A stretch of DNA of 64,000 nt, taken from JBJXGV01 sp046160485. GTDB taxonomy: Bacteria; Orphanbacterota; Orphanbacteria; JBJXGV01. Below are positions 54,771 to 63,448 of the stretch, in pieces (the stretch's first letter is position 1; each line of letters opens with the position of its first letter). The DNA lies in NCBI GenBank assembly GCA_046160485.1, contig JBJXGV010000010.1:124001-188000 (forward strand), read 5' to 3'. Made by a program: the position numbers and the translations under genes. A model generated the notes under the pieces. It was not told the origin of the DNA and made no database searches. It saw only the letters and a program-made list of their open reading frames with translations.

Positions 54771-55187
54771 CTACATGTGGTAGAGCATCAAGTAGACGAT
54801 CACGCCCGTGATGGAGACGTAGATCCAGATCGGGAAGGTCCAGCGCGCGATGCGGCGATGCTGCGCGACGTCATTACGCAGCCCGCGGCGCAGCGTGATG
54901 ATCGCGAGCGGCACCGTCGCCGCCGCGAGAATCGCGTGGCTGATGAGAATCGCGAAGTAAACGGGGCGCGTCCAGCCGCTGCCCTCGAACGCCGTCGAGC
55001 CGGCAAGCGAGTGATACGTGATGTACGAGATGAGGAAGACGACCGACACGCACGACGCGGCAAGCATGCACGCGCGATGACGCGCGATCTCGCGGCGGCG
55101 GATGAAGACGAAGCCGGTGAAAAGCAGAATGCCGCTCGTTGCGTTGAGGCACGCGTTGAGCGTCGGCAGAAACGTGATCGGGATCAC
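54771..55187 (-). CDS. DUF420 membrane protein, cytochrome oxidase assembly associated
   Basis: 138 aa from GTG 55187, overlapping the SCO1 stop (GTGA). Four helices with family features: PTLNACLNATSGILLFTGF, RHRACMLAASCVSVVFLISYITYHS and HRRIARWTFPIWIYVSITGVIVY, the last carrying conserved His/Arg. DUF420 proteins resemble CtaM and accompany oxidase assembly genes. Last gene of the minus-strand run ATPase-permease-SCO1-DUF420, divergent from the oxidase genes. Confidence 0.85.
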   Translation of the reverse strand: MIPITFLPTLNACLNATSGILLFTGFVFIRRREIARHRACMLAASCVSVVFLISYITYHSLAGSTAFEGSGWTRPVYFAILISHAILAAATVPLAIITLRRGLRNDVAQHRRIARWTFPIWIYVSITGVIVYLMLYHM

Positions 55188-55879
55188 GAGGTCTTGTCGG
55201 GCGTCCGCGTCTCGTCGGGCGACGGTGAAGAGGGCGGCGGCGCGGCGGTGCGCTCGCGCGCGATGACGCGCGCATCCTTCGCGAGCTGCGCGACCGCCTC
55301 CGGCTCCATGCCATCGTAGTAGCCGCGAATGCGCCCCGCGCGATCGACGAGCACGAAGCGCGTCGAGTGCATGATCTCGCTTGTCGCGACATCGTCGCCG
55401 GCGCCGAGGTGAAATCCTTGCTGCGAGAGCGCGTAAATCGCCGCGCGATCGCCCGTGAGAAAGAGCCATCGCTCGGGATCGGCAGCAATTCCCTCGGCGT
55501 ACGAGCGCAGCACTTCTGGCGTGTCCCACTCGGGATCGACGGTGAAGGAGACGAAGCGCAGCTCGTTCACGTCGCGCGCCTCCGCGAACGCCTCGTGCAA
55601 CCCGCTCATCGACGACGTCATCACCGGGCACGTGCCGGAGCAGCGCGTGAAGATAAAGTCCGCGATCCACGGCTTGCCGAGAAGGTCGTCGCGCGAGAGC
55701 GTGCGGCCGCTCGATTCGGTGAGCGCGAACGCGGGCACTTCGCCGTAGACGGGCAACTCGGAGCCCGCGCGCCCGCCGCCGCGCAGGCGCGCGCTCGCGA
55801 GAGCAAGCCCGACGATCAGCACGCCCATCACAACGATCGCCCAGCGCAGGACGTTGGGCCGGTTCGCGTTCTCGCTCAT
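55184..55879 (-). CDS. SCO1/SenC copper chaperone for cytochrome oxidase
   Basis: 231 aa from ATG 55879. One N-terminal membrane helix (about 12-30), then a thioredoxin-like domain with the copper/redox motif RCSGTCPVM (two Cys) and the His ligand in IMHSTRFVLVD. It delivers copper to the CuA site of subunit II. An Ala/Pro/Ser-rich tail follows. Its start overlaps the ABC permease stop and its stop overlaps DUF420, so it sits in the middle of a fully coupled assembly operon. Confidence 0.93.
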   Translation of the reverse strand: MSENANRPNVLRWAIVVMGVLIVGLALASARLRGGGRAGSELPVYGEVPAFALTESSGRTLSRDDLLGKPWIADFIFTRCSGTCPVMTSSMSGLHEAFAEARDVNELRFVSFTVDPEWDTPEVLRSYAEGIAADPERWLFLTGDRAAIYALSQQGFHLGAGDDVATSEIMHSTRFVLVDRAGRIRGYYDGMEPEAVAQLAKDARVIARERTAAPPPSSPSPDETRTPDKTS

Positions 55880-56664
55880 ATCACGACTCCGCGCTTTCGC
55901 GCCGTTACGACCGCGGCGGCGAACATCACTACCGCGAACGCGATCGTGACGATGATCGACGTCTGCATCGACGGGACTCCGGCGAGCGCGCCGGGATTGC
56001 CGGAATGCAAGAGCCGCCGCAGCGCCGCGACGCCGTAGGTGAGAGGATTCGCCGCCATCAGGTAGGCGAGCGCCTTCATCGAGCCGTTCGCCGGAAAGAA
56101 CGCGCCCGAGAGGAGCCACATCGGAAGCAGGAGAAGATTCATGATCGCGTGAAAGCCCGCCGTCGTGTCGAGCCGCCACGAGATGATGAAGCCGAGCGCC
56201 GTGAGCGCGAAGCCGATCGCGGTGAGAAGCGCGGCGATGCGAAGCACGACGCCGAGCGACAGCGACACGCCGATGAGCGGCGCGAGCGCGAGAAACAGAA
56301 GCGCCTCTCCGACAGCGAGCGTCGTGCCGCCGAGAACCTTGCCGAGCACGATCGTCGAGCGCGACACCGGCGCCACGAGCACCGCCTGCAAGAATCCTTC
56401 GCGCCGGTCCTCGATCACCGAGATCGTCGAGAAGATCGCCGTGAAGAGGACGATGAGAACGAGTGTGCCCGTGTACGCGTATTCGAGATAGTCGGCGTTC
56501 GTCGCGCCGCCTTGCGGACGGAAAGATCCGCCGAGGCCCGCGCCGAGCAGAAGCCAGAAGAGGAGCGGCTGCAAGAGCGAGCCGGTGACGCGGCTGCGCT
56601 GGCGCAGGAAGCGAATGATCTCGCGCCACCAGAGCGAGAAAACCGGAAGCAGCGCACGCGTCAT
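55876..56664 (-). CDS. ABC-2 type exporter permease
   Basis: 262 aa with six membrane helices. ABC-2 features: FLRQRSRVTGSLLQPLLFWLLLGAG-type N-terminus and ISVIEDRREGFLQAVLVAPVSR in the cytoplasmic loop (the coupling region), and LPMWLLSGAFFPANG. It pairs with the adjacent ATPase (ATGA overlap). Next to SCO1, DUF420 and ctaD it may help oxidase biogenesis, as a heme/cofactor or copper-related exporter; substrate is inference. Confidence 0.85.
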   Translation of the reverse strand: MTRALLPVFSLWWREIIRFLRQRSRVTGSLLQPLLFWLLLGAGLGGSFRPQGGATNADYLEYAYTGTLVLIVLFTAIFSTISVIEDRREGFLQAVLVAPVSRSTIVLGKVLGGTTLAVGEALLFLALAPLIGVSLSLGVVLRIAALLTAIGFALTALGFIISWRLDTTAGFHAIMNLLLLPMWLLSGAFFPANGSMKALAYLMAANPLTYGVAALRRLLHSGNPGALAGVPSMQTSIIVTIAFAVVMFAAAVVTARKRGVVI

Positions 56665-57635
56665 CGCGCCGCCCCCGCACCGTCCCAAAAGCGATGCCCG
56701 GTTTCGTGGACGTAGACATCCTCGAGCGTCGGCTTTGCGACCGTGACCGAGTCGATCTGGCCGGGGAACGCCGCGACGAGTTCCGTGACCCACGCGTGCG
56801 CCGCGGCGTGCTCGACGCGCACCGTGCCGTCGACCACCTGCGGGTCCCCGCCCCAGCGCGCGAGCACCGCATCGCGCAGCGCGGCCGGCTCGCGCGCGCC
56901 GATCGTCACGACGTCGCCGCCGATCGTCTCCTTCAGTACCGACGGCGCGCCGATCGACACGATCTTCCCCGCATCCATGATCGCGATGCGGTCGCAGCGT
57001 TCGGCTTCATCGAGCAGGTGCGTCGTGACGAGGATCGTCATGCCGTGCGCGGCCCGCAGATCGGAAAGCTGCGTCCAGAGATCGCGCCGCGCGCCCGGGT
57101 CGAGCCCGACGCTCGGCTCGTCGAGCAGCAAAAGCCGCGGCCGGTGCAGGAGCCCCTTCGCGATTTCGGCGCGGCGCCGCAACCCGCCCGAGAGGTGCTC
57201 GGCGCGCTCGCCCGCGCGGTCCGCGAGCCCGGCGCGCTCGAGCATCTCGGCGACGCGCGATGCGAGCGTCTTCCCCGAAAGACCGTAGAGCATTGCCTGG
57301 TGGCGCAGGTTTTCGATGACGGAGAGTTTGCCGTCGAGACTCGCGGCCTGGAAGACGACGCCGATCGACTCGCGCACCGCGCCCTGCTCGCGCACGACGT
57401 CGCGCCCGAAGATGCGCGCCGAACCCGCGCTCGGCTGCATGAGCGTCGCGAGAATGCGGAAGAGCGTCGTCTTCCCCGAGCCGTTCGGCCCGAGAAGCCC
57501 GAAGATTTCCGACGCACCGACCTCGAAGTCGACTCCGCGGAGCGCCGCGCGCGCCTTGTACGCGAACTCGAGCCCCGCGGCGTGGACAGCCGCCGCCGAT
57601 CCCGGCACTCCCTTCGATTGAGTCTCCGCACTCAT
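56661..57635 (-). CDS. ABC-2 type exporter ATP-binding protein
   Basis: 324 aa from ATG 57635. Walker A GPNGSGKTT, Q-loop VVFQAASLDGKLS, signature LSGGLRRRAEIAKGLL, Walker B LLLLDEPSVGLDP, His-loop TTHLLDEAE, then a C-terminal extension of about 100 residues common in drug/antibiotic-type ABC-2 exporters. First gene of the oxidase-assembly operon; its start is 206 bases from the divergent ctaD start. Confidence 0.9.
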   Translation of the reverse strand: MSAETQSKGVPGSAAAVHAAGLEFAYKARAALRGVDFEVGASEIFGLLGPNGSGKTTLFRILATLMQPSAGSARIFGRDVVREQGAVRESIGVVFQAASLDGKLSVIENLRHQAMLYGLSGKTLASRVAEMLERAGLADRAGERAEHLSGGLRRRAEIAKGLLHRPRLLLLDEPSVGLDPGARRDLWTQLSDLRAAHGMTILVTTHLLDEAERCDRIAIMDAGKIVSIGAPSVLKETIGGDVVTIGAREPAALRDAVLARWGGDPQVVDGTVRVEHAAAHAWVTELVAAFPGQIDSVTVAKPTLEDVYVHETGHRFWDGAGAAR

Positions 57636-57732
57636 GAGCCCCACAGAATGCCCGTTCTTCCCGGCGGGCGCAACACACGCTTACCCGCGCCGCCGAACGC
57701 CGGGGTCGCGCGGTTCGAAGCGGCTTTACGCC

Positions 57733-57762
57733 TTGACACCGTTTTACGCGCCCCGATACCAT
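57733..57762 (+). promoter_or_regulatory. Sigma70-type promoter of the cytochrome oxidase operon
   Basis: TTGACA (57733-57738, 6/6) with TACCAT (57757-57762, 4/6) 18 bases on, or GATACC at 16 bases, about 80 bases before the ctaD ATG. It lies in the divergent gap between assembly and structural genes. Confidence 0.55.
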
Positions 57763-57841
57763 CCGTTGCTCCCTCTGGAACCGCGGCTTGTTCCGCTCAT
57801 CCGGGAGACTCCGAACGCTCAAAACCAAGCAGGGGGCGTGC

Positions 57842-59656
57842 ATGAGCACAGTTGAAAAACAGACCCACGGCGGGGCGCACGCTCACGGCGCGCACGGAGC
57901 GCACCACGGCGAGCACCATCACGACGAGGGCTGGTTCCAGAAGTACCTCTTCTCGACCGATCACAAGACGATCGGCATCCAGTACGGCATCACCTCGCTC
58001 TTCTTCCTCCTCTTCGGATTCTGTTTGATGATGCTGATGCGCTGGAATCTGGCGTATCCGTGGGAGTCGCTTCCGCTGCTCGGGAAGCTGCTCGGCGAAA
58101 CGCGCTTCCCCGGCGGCGCGATGGCCCCCGAGTTCTACAACGAGCTCGGCGCGATGCACGGTACGATCATGGTCTTCCTCGGCGTCGTGCCGCTCGCGGT
58201 CGGCGCGTTCGGCAACTACATGGTGCCGCTCCAACTCGGCGCGCCCGACATGGCGTTCCCGCGGCTCAACATGGCGAGCTACTGGAGCTACTTCGTCGGC
58301 GGCGTCATCATGTTCGCCAGCTTCTTCGTTCCGGGCGGGGCCGCGAAGTCCGGCTGGACCTCGTACTCGCCCCTCTCGAACATCGAAGGGATGGGCCAAA
58401 CGGTCTGGCTCATCGGCATGGTCTTCCTCATCACGTCGTCGCTCCTCGGCTCGGTGAACATCATCGTGACGATCGCGCAGCTTCGCGCGCCGGGGCTCAC
58501 ATGGATGAAACTACCGTTCTTCGTGTGGGCACAGCTCGTCACGTCGTTCCTGCTCGTGCTCGCGTTCCCGCCGCTCGAAGGCGCCGCGGTGATGCAGCTC
58601 ATGGACCGCCTCGCCGGCACCAGCTTCTTCATGCCGAGCGGGCTCGTCGTCAGCGGCGAGATCCTCCAGAACGCCGGCGGCGGCACGCCGATCCTCTGGC
58701 AGCACCTCTTCTGGTTCCTCGCGCACCCCGAGGTGTACGTGCTCATTCTGCCGGCGATGGGTGTCATCGCCGAGGTGATCGCGAACAACACACGCAAGCC
58801 GCTCTGGGGTTACAAGTCGCTCGTCTACTCCGCGGTCTTCCTCGGCTTCATGTCGTTCGTCGTGTGGGCGCACCACATGTTCATGACCGGCATGGGCACC
58901 ACGATGAGCAAGTTCTTCCAGACGACGACCATGATCATCTCGATCCCGTCGGTCATCATTCTCTCCTGCTTCTTCATTTCGCTCTGGGGCGCGTCGATGC
59001 GCTTCAATACGCCGATGCTCTTCGCGATCGCGTTCCTGCCGATGTTCGGAATCGGCGGGCTCACGGGACTCCCGCTCGGCCTCGGTCCGACGGACGTTCA
59101 CTTGCACGACACCTACTACGTCATCGGCCACTTCCATTACGTCGTCGCGCCGGGGACACTCTTCGCGCTCTTCGCCGGCATCTACTACTGGTTCCCGAAA
59201 GTCACCGGCCGAAAAATGAACGAGGGACTCGGGAAGATTCACTTCTGGGGATCGCTCTTCTGCATGAACGGCGTCTTTCTCCCGATGTTCTTTCAGGGAA
59301 TGGCCGGCATGTCGCGGCGGCTCGCAGACGGCGGCGTCACGTACGCGCACGCGCAAGACGTGCTGATGTGGAACAAGGTCATCTCGATGTCGGCGTGGAC
59401 GCTCGGCATCTTCCAGATTTTCTTCATCATCAACTTGTTCCTGAGCATGAAGCGCGGGAAGAAGGTCGGCGCGAATCCGTGGGACGCGACGACGCTCGAG
59501 TGGGCCGCGCCGTCGCCGCCCTTGCCGCACAAAAACTTCGAGTCGACGCCGATCGTGCACAACGGGCCGTACGAGTACAGCGTGCCGGGACAGCCGACCG
59601 ACTTCACACCGCAGAACGCGCCGGCGCTCGCGCACGTGCCCGGCGGAGGCCACTGA
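57842..59656 (+). CDS. ctaD: Cytochrome c oxidase subunit I
   Basis: 604 aa from ATG 57842. A His-rich N-terminus (1-27, with about nine His) precedes twelve or so helices. Heme a ligands: His106 (GAMHGTIM) and His432 (GHFHYV); CuB ligands: His295 (AHPEVYV, with the cross-link Tyr299 and proton-channel Glu297), His344-His345 (WAHHMF); heme a3 ligand His430. The E in HPEVY marks an A1-type enzyme. It forms the O2-reducing, proton-pumping core of an aa3-type oxidase. First gene of the cox run. Confidence 0.97.
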   Translation: MSTVEKQTHGGAHAHGAHGAHHGEHHHDEGWFQKYLFSTDHKTIGIQYGITSLFFLLFGFCLMMLMRWNLAYPWESLPLLGKLLGETRFPGGAMAPEFYNELGAMHGTIMVFLGVVPLAVGAFGNYMVPLQLGAPDMAFPRLNMASYWSYFVGGVIMFASFFVPGGAAKSGWTSYSPLSNIEGMGQTVWLIGMVFLITSSLLGSVNIIVTIAQLRAPGLTWMKLPFFVWAQLVTSFLLVLAFPPLEGAAVMQLMDRLAGTSFFMPSGLVVSGEILQNAGGGTPILWQHLFWFLAHPEVYVLILPAMGVIAEVIANNTRKPLWGYKSLVYSAVFLGFMSFVVWAHHMFMTGMGTTMSKFFQTTTMIISIPSVIILSCFFISLWGASMRFNTPMLFAIAFLPMFGIGGLTGLPLGLGPTDVHLHDTYYVIGHFHYVVAPGTLFALFAGIYYWFPKVTGRKMNEGLGKIHFWGSLFCMNGVFLPMFFQGMAGMSRRLADGGVTYAHAQDVLMWNKVISMSAWTLGIFQIFFIINLFLSMKRGKKVGANPWDATTLEWAAPSPPLPHKNFESTPIVHNGPYEYSVPGQPTDFTPQNAPALAHVPGGGH

Positions 59657-60246
59657 TGCAGATTCCGTACACGATCGACGAGCGGCCCGACACAGGGCTC
59701 TACAACGGCAAGTTCGGCATCTGGCTCTTCCTCGCGTCCGAAGTGATGCTCTTCGGCGCGCTCTTCTCGTCGCTCATCGTGCTGCGCATGGGCTCGAGCA
59801 ACTGGCCGCACGGCTCGCAAATTCTCAACGTGCCGATCGCGACCTTCAACACGATGGTGCTGATCGCGTCGTCCGTCACGATGGTGATGGCGTGGGCGTC
59901 GCTCAAGATGAAGAACCTCGCCGCGTACAAACGCAACATGGCGATCACCGTTCTCTGCGGGCTGATCTTCCTCGCCGTGAAAGCGTACGAGTACAACGAG
60001 AAGTTCAAGCACGGCTACTTCCCGTCGACGCACAATTTCTTCGCGACGTACTTCACTCTCACGGGTCTGCACGGGCTGCACGTCATCGGCGGCATTCTCG
60101 TCAACGCGTGGTTTCTGCTCGTCGGCGTGAGAATGTGGGAGACCGAACCCGAGCGCCTCACGAACCGCATCGAGATCGCCGGCCTCTACTGGCACTTCGT
60201 CGATCTCGTTTGGATCTTCCTCTTCCCGATTCTGTACTTGCTTTAG
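59656..60246 (+). CDS. ctaE: Cytochrome c oxidase subunit III
   Basis: 196 aa from ATG 59656, which overlaps the ctaD stop (TGATG). Five helices with family landmarks: KFGIWLFLASEVMLFGALF, the E of KAYEY (about 109-117), FFATYFTLTGLHGLHVIGG and YWHFVDLVWIFLFP at the C-terminus. It stabilises the proton-pumping core. Length fits the short, bacterial form. Confidence 0.96.
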   Translation: MQIPYTIDERPDTGLYNGKFGIWLFLASEVMLFGALFSSLIVLRMGSSNWPHGSQILNVPIATFNTMVLIASSVTMVMAWASLKMKNLAAYKRNMAITVLCGLIFLAVKAYEYNEKFKHGYFPSTHNFFATYFTLTGLHGLHVIGGILVNAWFLLVGVRMWETEPERLTNRIEIAGLYWHFVDLVWIFLFPILYLL

Positions 60247-60262
60247 GAGGCATGAAGCGACG

Positions 60263-60664
60263 ATGAGCGGTCACGCCGACATTCAGAAGCAAGTTCGCGG
60301 ATACAAGTTGATCTTTGCGGCCCTCGCGGTCGGCACGGTGATTACGGTCGCGGTGAGCTACATCCACCTGCCGATCGCGATCGGACTCGTCGTGGCGCTT
60401 CTCATCGCGACGGTGAAGGGCTCGCTCGTCGCCGGCTGGTTCATGCACCTCAAGTCGGAAGTGAAGCCGATCTATTGGCTGCTCGGTGTGAGCGTTCTCT
60501 TCTTCTTGCTGCTCTTGTTGTGGCCGCTTCTCGACATCAACGGCGGCGAAGGCAAGCACAGCGTGATGGAGGGCGTCGTGGCGCCGTGGGATCCGGAGAC
60601 GGGCCACGCGGGCGGCGCGCACGGCGGAGCGCACGACGACGGCCACGGAGGCGCGAGCCACTAG
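60263..60664 (+). CDS. ctaF: Cytochrome c oxidase subunit IV (CtaF type)
   Basis: 133 aa. Three helices (about 15-35, 38-58, 72-91) with the COX4_pro pattern ATVKGSLVAGWFMHLKSEVKP. The tail is His/Gly-rich (GHAGGAHGGAHDDGHGG), like the head of subunit I, perhaps metal-binding. TAG overlaps the next gene's GTG by one base. Confidence 0.9.
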   Translation: MSGHADIQKQVRGYKLIFAALAVGTVITVAVSYIHLPIAIGLVVALLIATVKGSLVAGWFMHLKSEVKPIYWLLGVSVLFFLLLLLWPLLDINGGEGKHSVMEGVVAPWDPETGHAGGAHGGAHDDGHGGASH

Positions 60665-60870
60665 TGTCGCTGAAGGCATTCCACGTTTTCTTCATCATCG
60701 TCTCGATTCTCTTCGCGGCGGGGTTCGGCGTTTGGAATCTGCGCGCACACGCGGCAGGCGACGGCGGGGCGTCTTTGGCGCTCGGCATCGCCGGGTTCGT
60801 GGCGGGCGCGGCGCTCGTCGCGTACTTGTTCTCGTTCGTGCGCAAGCTGCGCGACGCGAGGCTCTCGTGA
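60664..60870 (+). CDS. Small membrane protein of the oxidase cluster, unknown
   Basis: 68 aa from GTG 60664, sharing a base with the ctaF stop. Two helices (about 5-26 and 36-58). It sits inside the cox operon, overlapping genes on both sides, so it is almost certainly translated. I do not recognise a named family; an assembly or accessory subunit is the likely role. Confidence 0.7.
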   Translation: MSLKAFHVFFIIVSILFAAGFGVWNLRAHAAGDGGASLALGIAGFVAGAALVAYLFSFVRKLRDARLS

Positions 60871-61205
60871 ACGCGCGGCCGTCGTGCGCGCGCGCGATGG
60901 AGCGCTCGCTCGCGATCGCGCATCGTCGCGCGCCCGCGCTCGCCGCAACCGCCGCGGCCGTACTCGCGAGCCCGCTCGCCGCGTCGGCATGTTCCGTGTG
61001 CTTCGGCGCGGACCCCAAGTCGCCGTGGGCCGCGAGCATCAACGGCGGTATCTACGTTCTGCTCGGCGTGACGGGCGTCGTCTTGAGCTGCTTCATCGCG
61101 CTCATCTTGACGATTCGGCGGCGCACGAAACTCTGGGAAGCGCGTAAGAACGCGCTGCACGTCGTCAGTTTTTCGGACGGGGCGCACCCCGCCCACAAAG
61201 CGTAA
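60867..61205 (+). CDS. Small CSVCF-motif membrane protein of the oxidase cluster
   Basis: 112 aa from GTG 60867 (GTGA overlap); ATG 60897 is an alternative start. A signal-like helix (about 24-41) is followed by ACSVCFGADPKSPWAASINGGIYVLLG, then one or two helices and a basic tail. CxxCFG right after the signal suggests the pair faces the periplasm and may bind metal or heme. Similar short proteins sit beside cox genes in other FCB-type bacteria; function unknown. Confidence 0.72.
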   Translation: MNARPSCARAMERSLAIAHRRAPALAATAAAVLASPLAASACSVCFGADPKSPWAASINGGIYVLLGVTGVVLSCFIALILTIRRRTKLWEARKNALHVVSFSDGAHPAHKA

Positions 61206-61226
61206 CTCGGCACCGCAGGAGGTCGC

Positions 61227-62105
61227 ATGGACTGGGTCAAGCTGCTCGGAATGCCAATCAACGCGGCCGCTCACGGCGCGCGCGTCGATTCGATGATGGG
61301 CATGATTCACGTCATCATGGCCGTGCTCTTCGTCGGCTGGGGCCTTTTCTTTGTTCTCTGCCTTGTGCGCTTTCGCCGGGGCGCGAATCCGAAAGCCAAC
61401 TATCACGGCGTGAGGAATCACGTTTCGTCGTATCTCGAGGCCGCGATCGCGATCGTCGAGGCGGTCATTCTCGTCGCGCTCGCGTTTCCGATTTGGAGCG
61501 ACCTGAAGGCCGAGGCGCCGAGCGAGACCGATCCTAACGTCGTCGTCGTGAGCGTCATCGCGCAGCAGTTCGCGTGGAACATCCACTACCCGGGCGCGGA
61601 CAACGTCTTCGGTCGGCGCGACATCAATCTCGTCAAGGACGACAACGTGTGGGGACTCGATCGCACCGACCCCGCCGCGAAGGACGACATCGTCACGATC
61701 AATCAGCTCAATCTTCCGGTGGGCAAGCAGGCGCTCATAAAGCTCACATCGCAGGACGTGATTCACAGCTTGTATCTGCCGCAGATGCGCGTGAAGCAGG
61801 ACGCGATCCCAGGAATGGAGATCCCCGTGTACTTCACGCCGATCGCGACCGGCAATTGGGAGATCGCGTGCGCGCAGCTTTGCGGCTTGGGTCACTACCG
61901 CATGCGCGGCTTCTACAACGTGCAGAGCGAAGCCGATTACGCGGCGTGGATGGCGGAGCAGGTCGCCGAGCAGATGCCGGAGCCCGAGGCTGCGCCTGAA
62001 GCGACGCCGGTCGAGGGCGAAGCCGCACCGGCCGGCGATGGCGCCGCGAGCGATGCCGCGCCCGCCGCCGCGGACTCACACGCGGAGCCCGCGGCCGCGC
62101 ACTAA
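61227..62105 (+). CDS. ctaC: Cytochrome c oxidase subunit II, CuA type
   Basis: 292 aa. Two membrane helices (about 24-46 and 69-88) then the cupredoxin domain with a complete CuA site: His180 (DVIHSLYL), Cys215 and Cys219 (CAQLCG), His223 and Met226 (LGHYRM). The usual CAELCG has Gln at the Glu position. It receives electrons from cytochrome c; no fused heme c domain is present. The tail (about 243-292) is Ala/Pro/Glu-rich. It is last in the cox run, not first, with AGGAGG upstream. Confidence 0.95.
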   Translation: MDWVKLLGMPINAAAHGARVDSMMGMIHVIMAVLFVGWGLFFVLCLVRFRRGANPKANYHGVRNHVSSYLEAAIAIVEAVILVALAFPIWSDLKAEAPSETDPNVVVVSVIAQQFAWNIHYPGADNVFGRRDINLVKDDNVWGLDRTDPAAKDDIVTINQLNLPVGKQALIKLTSQDVIHSLYLPQMRVKQDAIPGMEIPVYFTPIATGNWEIACAQLCGLGHYRMRGFYNVQSEADYAAWMAEQVAEQMPEPEAAPEATPVEGEAAPAGDGAASDAAPAAADSHAEPAAAH

Positions 62106-62118
62106 CGGCAGATCTGAA

Positions 62119-63234
62119 CTATCGCGAGAGCGTCAGTCGCCGCGTGCGGGTTTCCCCACCGCTCACAAGCGACGCGAAGTAGACGCCCGACGATACGCGT
62201 TCTCCCGACAGGCCGCGCCCGTTCCACGTCACGGTGTGTGCTCCAGCGGACCTCACCTCGTTCACGAGTGTCGCGACGCGAGATCCCGCCACGTCGAAGA
62301 TCGTCAGACGCACAGGCGCCGATTCTCTCAAGCGGAACTGGAGACTCGTTCCCGCGGAGAATGGTTCGGGCACATTCGCCTCTAGGAAAACTGCGGGGAT
62401 CGAGTGAGCCTGTTGCGCACCGACACTCGTGGAGCCCGGCGATTGCGTGAGTTGAAAATTCACGCGTGCGTCTGCTTGGGCGTAGCCGCCGCTGCCGTTC
62501 GGCGGGGCGGAAGCGGTGGTAGTGAGCTGCGACTGGATTGTCAGCGTGAATCGACCTGGCAGGAGAGGCGTTGTGATCGACGTGCTTCCATCTGTTGCGC
62601 CTTCCTCTGAGCGACTCAGGGACTGAGTGAAGACGGTGTAGGTGTCGCCCGAGAGTGTGATCTCGCTCTCGATGCTGGAGCCCGTGCCGCTGATTGCGAG
62701 CACGTGGCTCGGGGAGAATGTCAGATTCCCGCCGTCAACATCGAAGACGAGGCTCCACGACTGCTCGGTGGATGCCAACCCGTCGCCGCCTCCCTCAACG
62801 CAGTCCTGTGCATCCGGACTCACCGCCGAAGCGGTGCTGCTGAGAAGAGCGCCGAGAAACCAGGACGCGGTGCTTTCCGACGAACTCACCGCCATGAAAA
62901 CCTGAGCTTGAGAACCGCCCTCGCCCGATGCCCCGCCCACGCAACAGTTGCAGACCGCGGCGCACGTCCGGCGCGCTGCGTAGGTTTCGGTGGGGCGGGA
63001 TTCGAGGGTTGTACCACCGACCGCGAACGAATCCGAGGGATTGTTCGAGCAGGCCGTCAAAACCTCGCACTGCGGCGGCAGGGGGGACGCGACGCAAGCG
63101 GCGGATGCGTTGGCCACGGTTGCACCATCGACCGACCAGGAGAACGAGACGACAGTGACCGCATCCGCGTGGGCGGAAGCAGCGCCGATGACGATCACAA
63201 GCGCGGCGAAGCAGAGTACAAGCGAACGCGGCAT
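62119..63234 (-). CDS. Exported protein with FlgD-like C-terminal domain
   Basis: 371 aa from ATG 63234. Signal peptide about 1-24 (AHA-DA). The body is Ser/Thr/Gly-rich and beta-like, with a Cys group (CAAVCNCCVG) at about 90-99. The FlgD-like tail has HTVTWNGRGLSGERV and SSGVYFASL, ending RRLTLSR. No catalytic motif was seen. It has its own promoter candidate upstream and ends 13 bases from the convergent ctaC stop. Confidence 0.75.
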   Translation of the reverse strand: MPRSLVLCFAALVIVIGAASAHADAVTVVSFSWSVDGATVANASAACVASPLPPQCEVLTACSNNPSDSFAVGGTTLESRPTETYAARRTCAAVCNCCVGGASGEGGSQAQVFMAVSSSESTASWFLGALLSSTASAVSPDAQDCVEGGGDGLASTEQSWSLVFDVDGGNLTFSPSHVLAISGTGSSIESEITLSGDTYTVFTQSLSRSEEGATDGSTSITTPLLPGRFTLTIQSQLTTTASAPPNGSGGYAQADARVNFQLTQSPGSTSVGAQQAHSIPAVFLEANVPEPFSAGTSLQFRLRESAPVRLTIFDVAGSRVATLVNEVRSAGAHTVTWNGRGLSGERVSSGVYFASLVSGGETRTRRLTLSR

Positions 63235-63277
63235 CGAACACCTCCTATGGAACGGGGCTTGTCACCATGCGCGCCAG

Positions 63278-63306
63278 TATTCTGCGGTGCATTCGGAGTG
63301 TCAAGG
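63278..63306 (-). promoter_or_regulatory. Sigma70-type promoter for the FlgD-tailed protein gene
   Basis: On the minus strand TTGACA (63306-63301, 6/6) and AATACT (63283-63278, 4/6) are 17 bases apart, about 45 bases before the start at 63234. It is the only clear promoter in that gap. Confidence 0.6.
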
Positions 63307-63448
63307 GATGCGCCCACCGGGCATCGTATAGGTAGCGGCGCGTCGTCATTTGCTTGCCGACGGTCGACACTCGCATTGCAAGACTCGTCGTGCGGCAGAG
63401 CTCGGCGCTGTGAGGGCGGCGCAGATTCGCGCCGGCTTGGGTCGCGAC

